NCBI GenBank assembly: GCA_036365145.1
Contig: JAEOAD010002232.1
Coordinates: 4,299,501-4,363,500, forward strand
Length of the DNA stretch: 64,000 nucleotides
Source: Orientallactaga sibirica
Lineage: Eukaryota; Chordata; Mammalia; Rodentia; Dipodidae
Reading direction: 5' to 3'
The notes under the pieces were generated by a model. The model saw only the letters and a program-made list of their open reading frames with translations. It had not been told where the DNA came from and made no database searches. Positions 1-11,985 of the stretch are shown piece by piece. The position numbers and the translations under genes are program-made. The stretch's first letter is position 1. Every line of letters begins with the position of its first letter.

Positions 1-887
1 GTAGGTGGATTGCAGAGAGGCCAGCCTGAGGCTGCCTTTATGAGTTCCAGGTCAGCCTTTGCTAGAGTGAGACCTTGCCTCAAAAAACCAAAATAAATAA
101 ATAAATATTTTAAAAATATTTTTTAGTATTTTTTATTTTAATATTTTTTATTTATTTGAGAGACATAGGAGAGGGGAGAGAGAATGGGGTGCACTAGAGC
201 CTTTAGCTGCTGCAAACCAGCTCCAGATGCATGTGCCACCTTGGGCAGCTGACTTATGTGGGTCCTAGGGAATCGAACCTGGGTCCTTTGGTTATGCTAT
301 CTCTCCAGCCAAGATTTGTCATATTTTTTAAAAATACTTTTATTTTTATTTGAGAGAGGGAGAGAAAGAGTGAGTGAGTATGGGATCTCCAGGGGTTTCT
401 TGTACTTGGGTTTACATGGATTCTGGGAAATTGAACCCAGGCCATCAGGTTTTGCAAACAAGTGCTTTGAACCACTGAGCCATCTCTTTAGCTCCTGTCA
501 TTAAAAAAAAAAGTCATTAATGAGAGAGAGAGATTGAGAATGGGAATTGACAGGCCAGGGCGTCTTGCCAGTGCATACATACTCCAGACATCTGCTGTCT
601 TGTATGTCTGGCTTTATGTGGGTACTGGGGAATCTAACCTGGAAATGTCATGCTTTGCAAGCATGCTTTGCTCTCTAGTCCCACCTTTTCTTTTTTTTTT
701 TTTTAAAATATTTTATTTACTTATTTTTGGGGGTGGGGAGAAATGACATGCCAGGGCCTCTAGCCACTGCAAATGAACTCCAGATACATGAGCCACCATG
801 ATGGCTTACATGGGCTCTGTGGAATCTAACCTGGGTCCTTAGGCTTTGCAGGTAAGTGCCTTAATCACTAAGCCATCTCTCCAGCCC
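1..887. repeat. SINE cluster
   Basis: B1 tail, + (1-108). Then four antisense DIP-like SINEs at 109-310, 326-495, 500-682 and 690-887, each ending ccatctct(c/t)(c/t)agccc. The open frames here are SINE translations. Confidence 0.85.
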
Positions 888-2462
888 ATAGCCTCACTTT
901 CATATTTTGGTTAACCTTTTCACCAACTCCTTCCTTTTCCCCATCACCCTGCTCCCATCCTTAAGCTTTTCTACCCTTAGAATTCCCCCTTCTCTCTCTC
1001 TTTTAAATTAGAGACAGAGAGAGAGAGGGAGAGAGCGAGAACCCTTCTCTTTTAGATCACATGTGTTCTACCCTCACTTGCCCTTCAAGATTCTTTCCCT
1101 GACCCCTTGCATGAACTTTTCTGGCTTTCAAACCTATAAAAATACTTCAGCTAAATTAGACAAATCTTAAAATTTGAAGCTAGAGCCGGGCGTGGTGGTG
1201 CATGCCTTTAATCCTAGCACTCGGGAGGCAGAGGTAGGAGGATCACCGAGAGTTCGAGGCCACCCTGAGACTACAGAGTGAATTCCAGGTCAGCCTGGAC
1301 CAGAATGAGACCCTACCTCGCCAAAAAAATTAAAAAAAAAAAATTGAGCTAGGATCCACATATGAGAGCATGTAACATTTTGCTTTGTGATCTTTGGTTA
1401 CCTCACTAGTATATTTTCCAGTTCCATCCATTTTCCTATATATTTAATAGTTTCATTTTTCTTGACTGGTGAATAAAATTCCATTGTTTATATGTACCAT
1501 GTTTTATTGTCCTTTCATATAGGCCATCCTAGCTATTGTGAAGAGAGCAGCATGCACCTAAAATTATCTTTTTTGTTTTTGTTTTTTTGAGGTAGCCCAG
1601 GCTGACCTGGAATTCACTCGGTATTCTCAGGGTGGCCTTGAACTCACAGCAATCCTCCTACCCTTTGTCTCCCGAGTGCTGGGACTAAAGGCATGTGCCA
1701 CCATGCCTAGCACATAAAAGTATCTTTGTAGTGGGATATAAAGTCCTTTGAGTTTATGCCCAAGAATTGTATAGCTGGGTCATATGGTAGGTCTATTTTT
1801 TTTTGTTTTGAGGCATGCCCAACAGACTTCCTTTTTAAAAAAAAAATGCAAATGAGAGAGAGAAAGAGAGAGAGAGTTATTGGTGTGGCAGGGCCTCCAG
1901 CCACTGCCATTGAACTCCACATGCTTGTGCCCCCTTGTGTGCATGTGCGACCTTGCACGTTTGCGTCACTGTGAGTCTGGCTTACGTGGAACCTGGGGAG
2001 TTGCACATGGGTCCTTAGGCTTCATAAGCTAGTGCCTTAACTGCTAAGCCATCTCTCCAGCCCTGGTGGATCTATTTTTCACTTTTTCTTTTTTTTTTTT
2101 TTTGAGAAACTTCCACACTGATTTCCTTGTAGGTTGCACCAGTTTAATTTCCATTAACAGTGAATCAGAGTTCTTTCACCACATCCTTTCCAACATATGT
2201 TGTCATTTGTTTTCTTGATGACAGTCAGAATCTCAGAGTAGGTTTTTTTTTTTTTGTTTGTTTGTTTTTGTTTTTTTCGAGATAGAATTTCACTCTAGCT
2301 CAGGCTGACCTGGAATTCACTGTGTAGTCTCAGGGTGGCCTTTAACTCACAGCAATCCTCCTACCTCTGCCTCCTGAGTGCTGGATTAAAGGCATGCGCC
2401 ACCACACATGGCTTCAAAGTAGTTTTAATTTGATTTCCCTGATAGTTAAGGATGATGTTATT
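888..2462 (-). mobile_element. Old antisense L1 (3' UTR and ORF2 end) with nested SINEs
   Basis: L1 text is visible in the gaps 888-990, 1046-1183, 1345-1568, 1714-1830, 2063-2246 and 2414-2462. The minus strand encodes the ORF2 signature KKIDLPYDPAIQFLGI near 1740-1800. Nested insertions are B1 at 1184-1344 (+), 1569-1713 (-) and 2247-2413 (-), and a DIP-like SINE at 1833-2062 (-). Confidence 0.8.
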
Positions 2463-3046
2463 TTTAAAAATATTTTATTTTCAAGGAAAAAGAGAAAGAG
2501 AATATGGGTGTGTCAGTGCCTCTCTAGCAGCTGGAAGTGAAGTCCAGAAGCATATGTGTGTCACGTTGTGCATCTGGCTTTACATGGATACTGGAGAAGT
2601 GAACCCAGGTTGTTAGCCTTTGCAAGCAAGTGCCTTAATCGCTGAGCTATCTCTACAGCTTGGGATGATGATACTATTATTACTGTCTTTTGTTTATTTG
2701 AGGTAGGGTCTCACTCTAACCCAGGCTGACCTGGAATTCACTATGTAGTCTCAGGGTGATCTTGAACTCTCAGTGATCCTCCTACCTGTGCCTCCCAAGT
2801 GCTGGGATTAAAGGTATGTGTCAGTAGGTGCATGGCTTTAAAAAAACACCAAACTTTAAATTAATTTAGTAGAGAGAGACACGGAGGGAGGGAGAGAATG
2901 GGTGTGCCAGAGCCTCTAGCCACTGCAAACGAAGTCCAGATGCGTGCATCACCATGTGCATCTGGCTTACCTGGGTTCTGGGGAGTTAAACCTGCAACCT
3001 TAAGCTTCACAGGCAACACCCTTAACTGCTAAGCCATCTCTCCAGG
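2463..3046 (-). repeat. SINE cluster
   Basis: Antisense DIP-like SINEs at 2463-2660 and 2840-3046, with an antisense B1 at 2690-2837 between them. Confidence 0.85.
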
Positions 3047-3403
3047 CTTATGTTATTGTTTTATACAACAGTATTTATTTGGGCTAACTCCCTTCCCAGT
3101 TTGTTGTTTTCTTTGCTTATCATCCTGTTTGTTTTTGGTGATACTAGGAGTCAAATACAGGATGTGAGCTTGCTAGACAAACATCTACCAATGAACTACA
3201 TAACCAACCTTATCATTTGGCTATCTTAGTACTCGTTCTTGTAGCTTAGTCTGGTTCAGCAGAAATAGACTTGTACTACTTTTCCAGTTTGCCAGGGCTA
3301 CTTTCCTTCTGGGGTGTTTTGTATCTGCTGTGTCTGTGCTTTGGAATGCTTTCCTCATATATCCATTGGGAGCTTTGTTATCTATTTACTCTCATCTACT
3401 TTT

Positions 3404-4907
3404 TTTTTTTAAAGATTTTATTTTTTATTTATTTATTAGAGACAGAGAGAGGGAAAGAGAGAGAGGGTGAGTGAGAATGGGCACACCAGGGCCTCTAGCC
3501 ACTGCAAACGAACTCCAGACACATGCGCCCCCTTGGGCATCTGGCTTACTTGGGACCTGGAGAATTGAACCAAGGTCCTTAGGCTTCGCAGGCAAATGCC
3601 TTAACCGCTAAGCCATCTCTCCAGCACTCTCATCTACTTTTTCAATGAGGCCTCCTTCCTTACTCTACCTCCTTCCTTTCTCCTTCCTTCCTCCTCCCTC
3701 CCTTCCCTTCCTTCCCTCCCCCCCTCCCCTCCCTTCCCTTCCCCTCCCCTCCTCTCCCCCCTCCATCCTTCCTCCCTTCCTCCCTCCCTCCCTCCCTTCC
3801 TCCCCTCCTCCTTCCCTCCCTTTCTCCCTCCCTCCTTCCCTCCCTTTCTTTCTTTTCTTTCTTTCTTTCTTGGTTTTTTTGAGGTAGGGTCTCACTCTAG
3901 CTCAGGCTGACCTTGAATTCACTATGTAGTCTCAGGGTGGCCTCGAACTCACAGCGATCCTCCGACCTCTGCCTCGTGATTGCTGGTATTAAAGGCATGC
4001 ACCACTATGCACAGCCTCTTTGATTTTTTTTCCAAGCCTTATTTTATTCACTTCATTCATATTATGCAATCATAGAATTCTATTTAATTCTTTTTTTGGG
4101 GGTGGGTAGGGTTCACTCTAGCTCAGGCTGACATGGAATTCACTATGTAGTCTCAGCCTAACCTTGAACTCATGGCGATCCTCCTACCTCTGCCTCCCAA
4201 GTGCTGGGATTAAAGACGTGGACCACCACGCCAGGCTTGAATTTCATTTAATTCTTTTTTTAAAAAACTTTTATTTTGTCTGTGTGAGAGAGAAGGGGTT
4301 TGCGGCAGAGAGAATGGGCACGCCAGGGCCGCTGGCTGCTGCAAACACAAACTCCAGACACATGATCCCCCTTGTGCATCTGTCTCTCGTGGGTCCTAGG
4401 GAATCAAACTTGGGTCCTTTGGCTTTTCAGGCAAGTGCCTTAACCACCAAGCCATCTCTCCAGCCCGAATTTTATTTAATTCTTTATCCTAATTGTCATC
4501 TGTTAAAACTTTACCATTACTTACTAGTTATTCATTTGGACTTTTATTATGGATGCAATTTAAGATGGGAAGAAATAACATCTTTTCATCTGGTAACATG
4601 TTCTTTTTTATTCAAGCCTATGTGTACTTCCTATGGGATTTTTTTCCCAATGTTTGGAAATGTTTGCATTTTCAGTTTGTGTTAATTTTTTTTCTGAATA
4701 CTGTTTTTCATTAGATATTTTTCATTTTATTTTTGTTTGTTTTTTTTTTTGTTTGTTTTTTTTTTTTTTCGAGGTAGGGTCTCACTCTAGTCCAGGCTGA
4801 CCTGGAATTCACTATGTAGTCTCAGGATGGCCTTGAACTCATGGCGATCCTCCAACCTCTGCCTCCTGAGTGCTGGGATTAAAGGCATGCGCCACCACTC
4901 CCGGCTT
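3404..4907 (-). repeat. SINE cluster around a polypyrimidine tract
   Basis: Antisense DIP-like SINEs at 3404-3628 and 4250-4467. Antisense B1 at 3869-4017, 4094-4238 and 4736-4907. The tract at 3650-3868 is listed separately. Confidence 0.85.
3650..3868 (+). repeat. Polypyrimidine tract (CCCT/TTCC)n
   Basis: Roughly 210 bp of almost pure C/T on the plus strand. The 80-codon Pro/Leu/Ser frame and the 76-codon Gly/Arg/Lys/Glu minus frame over it are simple-repeat translations. Confidence 0.95.
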
Positions 4908-4909
4908 CT

Positions 4910-6440
4910 CATTTTATTTTTAAAAACAATATTTTACTTTTATTTGAGAGAGAATGTTCACACCAGGGCCTATAGCCACTGCAAACAAACTCCAGACACA
5001 TGCACCATCATGTGCATTTGGCTTACATGGGTACTGGGAAATCAAACCTGGGTCGTTAGGCTTTGCAGGCAAGTGCCTTAACTGCTAAGCCATCTCTCCA
5101 GCCCATATTTTGTTATTTTGAGTTTGGATCCTGTTTTGTAACCCAGGCTGGTATTAAACTTTCAACCCTTCTGTTTTAGCTGCCCATGTGAATCGCAGGT
5201 GTGAACCATTATATGCAGCACAAAAATCTTTGGATCAGGGGTGGAAAAAGGCTTAGCGGTTAAGGCGCTTGCCTGCAAAGCCAAAAGACCCAGGTTCAAT
5301 TCTCCAGGACCCACAGGCAAGCATTTTAACTGCTAAGCCATCTTTCTAGCCCCAGTAAATGTTTGTTTTAATTTTTAAAAATTTTAAATTATTTCATTTA
5401 TTTTTGGAGAGAGACTCAGAGACATACAGACAGAGAGGGAGAGGGAGACAGATAGAGATGGGCGCTCCAGCAGTCTCTCAGCTGCTGTGAATGAAATCCA
5501 GATGTGTGCGCTCCCTTGTGGTCAAGTGCAGCATTGCACCCTTGTGTCACTTTGCATCTGGCTAAACGTGGGACCTGGAGATTGGAACTGGGTTCTTAGG
5601 CTTAACAGGTAGGCGCCTTAACCGCTAAGCCATCTTTCCAGCCCTTGTTTTTAATTTTTAAAGAATATATATTAGCAAGGAGAGAGGAAAAAAAAAGGGG
5701 GCATGCCACTGCAAACAAACTCTAGACGCATGCATCTGTGCATCTGGTTTTCCATAGGTACTGGGTAAATTGAATCTCAGTCATCAGGCTTTACCAACAA
5801 ACACCTTGAACTGCTGAGCCTTTTCTCCTACCCCTAAATTTTTAGAGCAAAAATAAAATTTATTTTAAAGTAAATCCCATTTTAAAATATTTTATATTTA
5901 TTTATTTGAGAGAGAAAGAGAACGAATGGGCGTGCCACCATGTGTATATGCTTATGTGGGTATTTGGGATGAGCCTGGGTCCTTCAGCTTTGCTGGAAAG
6001 TGCCTTAACTGTTAAGCTATCTGTCCATCCCCTGTATTTTTTTTTTTTTTTTTTTTTTTGGTTTTTCAAGGTAGGGTCTCACTCTGGTCCAGGCTGACCT
6101 GGAATTAGCTATGTAGTCTCAGGGTGGCCTCAAACTCACAGCAATCCTCCTACCTCTGCCTCCTGAGTGCTGGGATTAAAGGCGTGCGCCAACACGCCCG
6201 GCCATCCCCTGTATTTTTATAATTTGTTTTTGAGAGAGAATCTCTTATTTACCAGCATGGCCTCAAACTATGTAGCTGTGGATGCCTTTGAACTTTTCAT
6301 CGTTCTGTCTACATCTCTGGAGTGCTGGCACTATAGATGTGTGCCACCATGCCCAGTTTATGGGGTGCTAGGGATCAAATTAGGGCATTGTCCATTCTGT
6401 GCAAATATTCTACCAACTGAGCTACATTCCCCATCCCAAT
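4910..6440. repeat. SINE cluster
   Basis: Antisense DIP-like SINEs: 4910-5105, 5370-5644 (long variant), 5650-5835 (old) and 5881-6030. An old B1 remnant is at 5106-5222, a head-to-head SINE fusion at 5238-5355, an antisense B1 at 6037-6202 and an old B4-type (B1 plus tRNA-like) composite at 6215-6437. Confidence 0.8.
5250..5339. repeat. Inverted repeat: two DIP-like SINE heads in opposite orientation
   Basis: The arm ggcttagcggttaaggcgct... (5250-5275) pairs with 5314-5339 at 22 of 26 positions. All four mismatches are transitions. The 38-bp loop is the next part of the sense SINE. Confidence 0.8.
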
Positions 6441-6489
6441 TTAAAAAAACTTTATTGTTTTGCTTAATTATATATAATCATGGGCCTAA

Positions 6490-7868
6490 TTTTTTAAAAA
6501 ATATTTGTAAGCAGAGAGAGAGAGAGAAGAAAGGCAAACAGAGAGAGAATGGGCACCCTTGGGCCTCTAGCCACTGCAAACAAACTCCAGATGCATGTGC
6601 CCCTTGTGCTTCTGGCTTACGTGGGTCCTGGAGAATCGAACTGGGATTCTTTGGCTTTGCAGGCAAACGCCTTCACTGCTAAGCCATTTTTCCAGCCCCA
6701 CTGATGCCTATTTTATAGGCCTTAAAGTTAGGATCAATAGAATCATAAGTTTATAGAATAATTTTTATCAATTTATTTAATTTTTTTAATTAATTTTTTT
6801 CCAAAGTAGGCTCTCCCTCTAGCTCAGGCCAACCTGGCCCTCACTATATAGTCCTTGGAAGGTCTCAAACTCATAGTGATCTTCCTACTTCAGCTTCCTG
6901 AGTGCTGGGATTAAAGGCACCCATCCAGTTTTGTTTTTTCATTATTATTATTTTTTTATTGACAACTTCTATACTTACATACAAAAAAAAACATGATATT
7001 TCCCTCCCCTCCCCCATCCCACTTTAGAACTCCATCATATCTCCATCATATCCCCTCCCTCTCTCCATTAGTTTCTCTTTTGATTTGATGCCATCATCTT
7101 TTTCTTCTATTTTGAGGGTCTTGCGAAGGTATTGCTAGGCACTGCAAGGTCATGGATATCGAGGCCAATTTCTGTCTGGGCAGTTGCATTGTAAGAAGTC
7201 ATACTCTTCCTTACCTAGCCAGTTTTTATGGATATCTGATAGTTATCTACTAACATTCTTCCCTTTTATACTTGTTTGAGAAATTTTATTAGGAGTAAAT
7301 AAAACTTTTTATCAGATGCCCTTCTAGCATGTATCTAGAATCTAGATGTGGTTTTCTTTCTTGAGCCAATAGTTTGCTTTTTTGTTTTTTCCCAGATACA
7401 TGCACCACTTTGCATCTGGCTTTATGTGGCTACTGGGGAATCAAACCTACATTGTTAGACTTTGCAGTCAAATGCCTTAAACACTGAGCCATCTCTGGAG
7501 TCCTTGATAGTTTTTTTTTTTTAATTTTAATTTTAATTTTAATTTTTTTTATTTTTCGAGGTAGGGTCTCACTCTGGCCCAGGCTGACCTGGAATTAACT
7601 ATGTAGTCTCAGGGTGGCCTGGAACTCATGGTGATCCTCCTTCCTCTGCCTCTGGAGTGCTGGGATTAAAGGCGTGCACTACCACGCCCTGCTTTTGATA
7701 GATTTTTTTTGGGGTGGGGAGGTTTCCAAGTAGGGTTTCAGTCTAGCTCTGGCTGACCTGAAATTCACTCACTATGTAGTCTCAGGGTGGCCTTGAACTC
7801 ATGGCAATCCTTCTACCTTTGCCTCCTGAGTGCTGGGATTAAAAGCGTGTGCCACCATGCCTGGCTTG
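6490..7868 (-). repeat. SINE cluster
   Basis: Antisense DIP-like SINE 6490-6700 and fragment 7395-7503. Antisense B1 at 6790-6935 (old), 7510-7693 and 7695-7868. The L1 piece between them is listed separately. Confidence 0.83.
6936..7395 (-). mobile_element. L1 3' UTR and ORF2 scrap, antisense
   Basis: The 3' end variant attgacaacttctatactta, found again at 26500 and 58786. The end (about 7270-7385) looks like an internal ORF2 piece, implying a deletion. Confidence 0.7.
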
Positions 7869-8095
7869 ATAGACATCTTAACCAAGTAATTTATTCATCA
7901 TACATTCTTAGATTAAATTAGATTGGATACATTGAAGGCTCTTATCCTATGTTCATAGGAACATTGGTAATATTGGATTATAAGTTGTATAGCACTTTAA
8001 AGGTAGAGATTATTTTAATGTTAGAGCTGCAATAGGCAGTATTAATGATAAGATTTGCTTGTTTACCACTGGAGCCTTCCCTGCCTTTTATACAG

Positions 8096-8700
8096 TAGCA
8101 TTGTGTGAGATTTCCATCACTGTAACAGAATATCTGAGGTGTATTCAGCATAGCAAGATTTATTGGGCTGGAGAGATGGCTTAGCAGTTAAGGCACTTGC
8201 CTGTGAAGCCTAAGGACGCCGGATCTATTCTCCAGGTCCCACATAAACCAGATGCACAAAATGGTGCATGTGTATGGAGTTCATTTGCAGTGGCTGGAGG
8301 CCCTAGCGTGCCCATTCTCTCTCTGTCTCTCTCTCCCTCTGTCTCTAATAAATAAAAATTAAAAATATTTTAGAAAGATTTATTTTTGACTCATGGTCTG
8401 AGGGCTTTTAGTGCTTAGTTACTTGGTTCTTTTCTTAGCATCTGTGGTGAGGTATCACATGATTGTAAGGAGTATTTGGAACTAACTACAGAGCTACTGG
8501 CTGCATGGCAGCCAGGAAGCAAAGAGGAAGCCTGAATCCCATGATCCTTTTCACCCCCTCCATAACTAACTGCCTTTCACTATGGCCCACCTTGTAAAGG
8601 CTAATCACCTCCCAGTAGTATCACAGCATGGACACTAAACCTTTATGATATGGCCTTTGCAGACTGTCTACCATCCAAATTACATTGGGCACACTGTTAA
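8096..8700 (-). mobile_element. MLT1-like LTR split by a DIP-like SINE
   Basis: LTR parts are 8096-8164 (ccatcactgtaacagaatat) and 8375-8700. The SINE at 8165-8374 (+) has a duplication aagatttatt at 8155-8164 and 8375-8384. Confidence 0.72.
8165..8374 (+). mobile_element. DIP-like tRNA-derived SINE, full length
   Basis: Starts gggctggagagatggcttag. The internal promoter-like region resembles tRNA A and B boxes (ggatctattctccagg for the B box region). It ends in (CT)n and then an AATAAA-bearing A-rich tail. Its 10-bp target duplication is described with the LTR. Confidence 0.88.
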
Positions 8701-8797
8701 CAGTTCATCTTGGAAATGAGAAAGATCAAGCCATATGATTGGATGAGTTCGACTCCCTTGTTAACCTTTGAATATTAGTAATTTGCATACTTAATGT

Positions 8798-9232
8798 TTT
8801 TCTTTTTTTGGTTTTTCGAGGTAGGGTCTCACTCTGGTCCAGGCTGACCTGGAATTAACTATGTAGTCTCAGGGTGGCCTTGAACTCTCGGCGATCCTCC
8901 TACCTTTGCCTCCCAAGTGCTGGGATTAAAGGCGTGCATCACCACACCTGGCTTTAAATTTTTTTGTTCAAAAGTTTTCCATGTTTGCTTTTCAAAAATG
9001 TGATTGTTTCTAATGTACATTCTTTTGAACAATTAGGAAAGAAAATTCATCTTTTTTTTTTTTTTGTCTTTTTTCTCTCCCTCCCCACCCCCCTTCGAGA
9101 TTAGGTCTCACTGTAGCCCAGGTTGACCTGGAACATTGTAGCTCCAGGCTAGTCTTGAACTCACCAGTGACCCTCCCATTTCTGCCTCCCAAGTGCTGGG
9201 ATTAAAGGCATACACCAACACTCCTGGCTTTT
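8798..9232 (-). repeat. Two antisense B1 SINEs
   Basis: 8798-8954 and 9046-9232, each with gctgggattaaaggcgtgc or a close variant near the right end. Confidence 0.87.
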
Positions 9233-9534
9233 TGGGGGGTCGTGTAGATTTTGAAAAACATATATTTGTTTTTGCATGTGTATATGAGTTCTTGTGTGTG
9301 GGTGCATGTGTACATGAAGATGTGTGCATGTGGAGGCCAGAGGTTGATGTCAGGTGTCTTTCTCCATTGCTTTTCACTTTATTTCCCAATTGCCGGGCGT
9401 GGTGGCGCCCACCTTTAATCCCAGCACTCAGGAGGCAGAGGTTAGGAGGATTGCCATGAGTTCGAGGCCACCCTGAGACTACAGAGTGAATTCCAGGTCA
9501 GCCTGAGCTAGAGTGAGACCCTACCTTGAAAAAC

Positions 9535-9571
<37 letters not shown>

Positions 9572-9972
9572 AAATAAATTAATTAATTAATTTGAGAGAA
9601 GGGGGGCAGATAGAGAGAATGGACATACCAGGGCCTCTGGCCTCTGCAAACGAATTTAGATATATACAACACCTTGTGCACCTGGTTTACATGAGTACTG
9701 GGGAATTGAACCTGGGTCCTTAGGGTTTACAGGCAAGTACCTTAACTCCTAAGCCATCTCTCTAGCCCCAGGGTTTCTTTCTTGAAACCAGGACTTGCCT
9801 ATTTGGCTGCTGTAGCTAGCCAGCTTTCCCAGGATCCCCTGTCTTTGCCTCCTGAGCATTGGGATTACAGGTGGGTGCTACACCCACCCTACATTTAAGT
9901 GGGTGCTGTTTCTCTGAACTCTGGTCCTCATGCTTGTGTTTCAAGTGTTTTACCAGAGCTATTGCCCAGCCC
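9233..9972 (-). repeat. Old B3-type SINE split by B1 and DIP-like insertions
   Basis: The B3-like halves are 9233-9385 (gtggaggccagaggttgatg) and 9769-9972. A sense B1 (9392-9565) and an antisense DIP-like SINE (9566-9768) sit between them. Confidence 0.72.
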
Positions 9973-9992
9973 AAATGTTCTTTCTTGCTTGC

Positions 9993-10317
9993 TTTCTTGC
10001 TTTCTTGCTTTTTCTTTTTTTTTTTTTTTTTTTTTTGCTTGAGAGAGAGCTAGAGAGAGAGAATGGGTGCGCCTGCTGCCTCTCAGCTGCCGTGAACTGT
10101 GAACGAACACCAGACACGTACGCCCCCTTGTGGGCAAGTGCGGTATTGCACCCTCGCATCACTTTTTGTGTCTGGCTAAACGTGGGACCTGGAGATTGGA
10201 ACTGGTGTTCTTAGGCTTGGCAGGCAGGTTCCTTAACTGCCAAGCCATCTCTCCAGCCCTATTGTTTCTTTTAATAGATGATTATATATGTATGGAGAGA
10301 GACAGAGAGAGAGAGTG

Positions 10318-10372
<55 letters not shown>

Positions 10373-10560
10373 ATGTATGTATGAGTAGGCCAGGGCCTCT
10401 TGCCACTGTAAATGAATACCCTGCCCTTGAGCCATTTTTGTGTCTGGCTTATGTGGGTGACTTGGGAGTTGAACCTTGGCTGCAAGCTTTGCATGCAAGT
10501 ACCTTTAACTACTGGGCCATCTTCCCAGCCCTAGTATATGAGTTTCTGAAAATATATTTA

Positions 10561-10603
<43 letters not shown>

Positions 10604-10745
10604 GCGCGCGCGTACCAGGATCTCTTGCTGTACAAATACCCCATCTAGTTGTGCTAGCTTTGTCTTTATGTGAATGCTAGGGACTTGAACCCAGGGTGGC
10701 AGCTTTGAAGGTGAACAGTTTAAACCACTTAGCCATCTCCCTTAG
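9993..10745 (-). repeat. Three antisense DIP-like SINEs with embedded GT microsatellites
   Basis: 9993-10257 (long variant), 10262-10530 (with (GT)n at 10321-10356 and (GTAT)n at 10357-10384 in place of its CT/GA tract) and 10531-10745 (with (GT)n at 10565-10600). Confidence 0.85.
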
Positions 10746-10750
10746 CCCAT

Positions 10751-11241
10751 AGTAGATGATTTTTTAAAAATTTAATGTTTTTATGTTTTTTGTTTTTTAC
10801 TTATTTATTTGAGAGAGAGAGTGAGGGAGAGGGTCAGACAGATAGAAGTAAGGAGAGAGATAGAGAATAGGCATGTCAGGGCCTCTAGCCACTGCAAACA
10901 AACTTCCAGATGCATGCCACACCTTGTGTATCTGGCTTATGTAGGTCTTGGAGAGTCAAACCTGGGGCCTTTTGCTTTTTCAGGCAAGTGCCTTAACTGC
11001 AGCCTAGTAGATGATTTTTTAAAAAGTTTTTTTAAAAAATTATTTATTTATTTCGGGGGAGGGGCAGTTGGAGAGTGGGTGCGCCAGGTCCTCCAGCCAC
11101 TGCCAAGGAATTCTATACACATGTGCCACTTTGTGTATCTGGCTTACTTGGGTGCTGGGGAATCAAACTTAGGTCCTTTGGCTTTGCAGGCAAGTGTCTT
11201 AACCACCAAGCCATTTCTCTAGCCCCCAGTAGATGATTTTT
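10751..11241 (-). repeat. Two DIP-like SINEs at one duplicated target
   Basis: Antisense SINEs at 10765-11005 and 11020-11227. The 14-mer agtagatgattttt occurs before, between and after them (10751-10764, 11006-11019 and 11228-11241). Confidence 0.87.
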
Positions 11242-11464
11242 AATGAAGCCTGGGAGTTATAAAAAATAGTATGGGAAGCAAATCCATTTAAGGACTTAAG
11301 TAAAATGGGGACTTAATTCTAGAGAATATATGGTTTCTTCAGTCTTCAGGAATACAAACCAGGAAAAGGGCCTCCCATAACTCCTGTAGCAGGTGATCGT
11401 AGTTTAGGAATGAGGGGTTTTTTAGCATCTTCACTCTTTCAGTATGTGGTTATGCTAATACCAA

Positions 11465-11985
11465 AGGTTTATTATTATTTATTTATTATTTTTATTTTTT
11501 GGTTTTTCAAGGTAGGGTTTCACTCTAGCTCAGGCTGACCTGGAATTCACTGTGTAGACTCAGGGTAGCCTTGAACTCATGGTGATTCTCCTACCTCTGC
11601 CTCCCGAGTGCTGGGATTAAAGGCATGTGCCACCACGCCTGGTAGGTTTATTATTTTTTTAATTGTCATTTTCCATAATTATAGACAATAATCTTTTCCT
11701 CTGGCATCTGGCTTTACCTGAGTACTGGGAAATTGAACCAGGGTCCTTAGGCTTTGCAGGCAAGTGCTTTAACTGCTGAGCCATCTCACCAGCCCCTGGA
11801 AAATTATTTTAAAAGTTTTTTTTTTTATTAGAGCCGGGTGTGGTGGCACATGCCTTAATCCCAGCATTCAGGAGGCAGAGGTAGGAAGATCGCTGTGAGT
11901 TTAAGGCCACCCTGAGACTACATAGTGAATTCCAGGTCAGCGTGGGTTAGAGTGAGACTCTATCTTGAAAAACCAAAATAATAAA
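11465..11985. repeat. SINE cluster
   Basis: Antisense B1 11477-11643 with duplication aggtttattatt (11465-11476 and 11644-11655). An L1 3'-end scrap is at 11656-11698, a DIP-like fragment (-) at 11697-11798 and a sense B1 at 11830-11985. Confidence 0.83.

Noticed and set aside
3645..3895. Proline/leucine-rich and arginine/glycine-rich frames
   Set aside because: Pure translations of a polypyrimidine microsatellite.
4164..4685. A 173-codon plus-strand frame
   Set aside because: It translates an antisense B1 and an antisense DIP-like SINE plus intron. It is a chance frame through repeats.
6167..6682. A 171-codon plus-strand frame
   Set aside because: It spans B1, B4-type and DIP-like SINE sequence. 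The CCC/Arg-rich ends are SINE text.
8165..8374. A tRNA gene suggested by the tRNA-like head of the ggctggagagatggcttag repeat
   Set aside because: It is the tRNA-derived head of a dispersed SINE with a CT tract and A-rich tail, present dozens of times in the window. No intact cloverleaf is seen.
10271..10680. Tandem repeats as a CRISPR-like or regulatory array
   Set aside because: They are dinucleotide and tetranucleotide microsatellites without spacers. The genome is mammalian, so CRISPR, operons and ribosome-binding sites do not apply.
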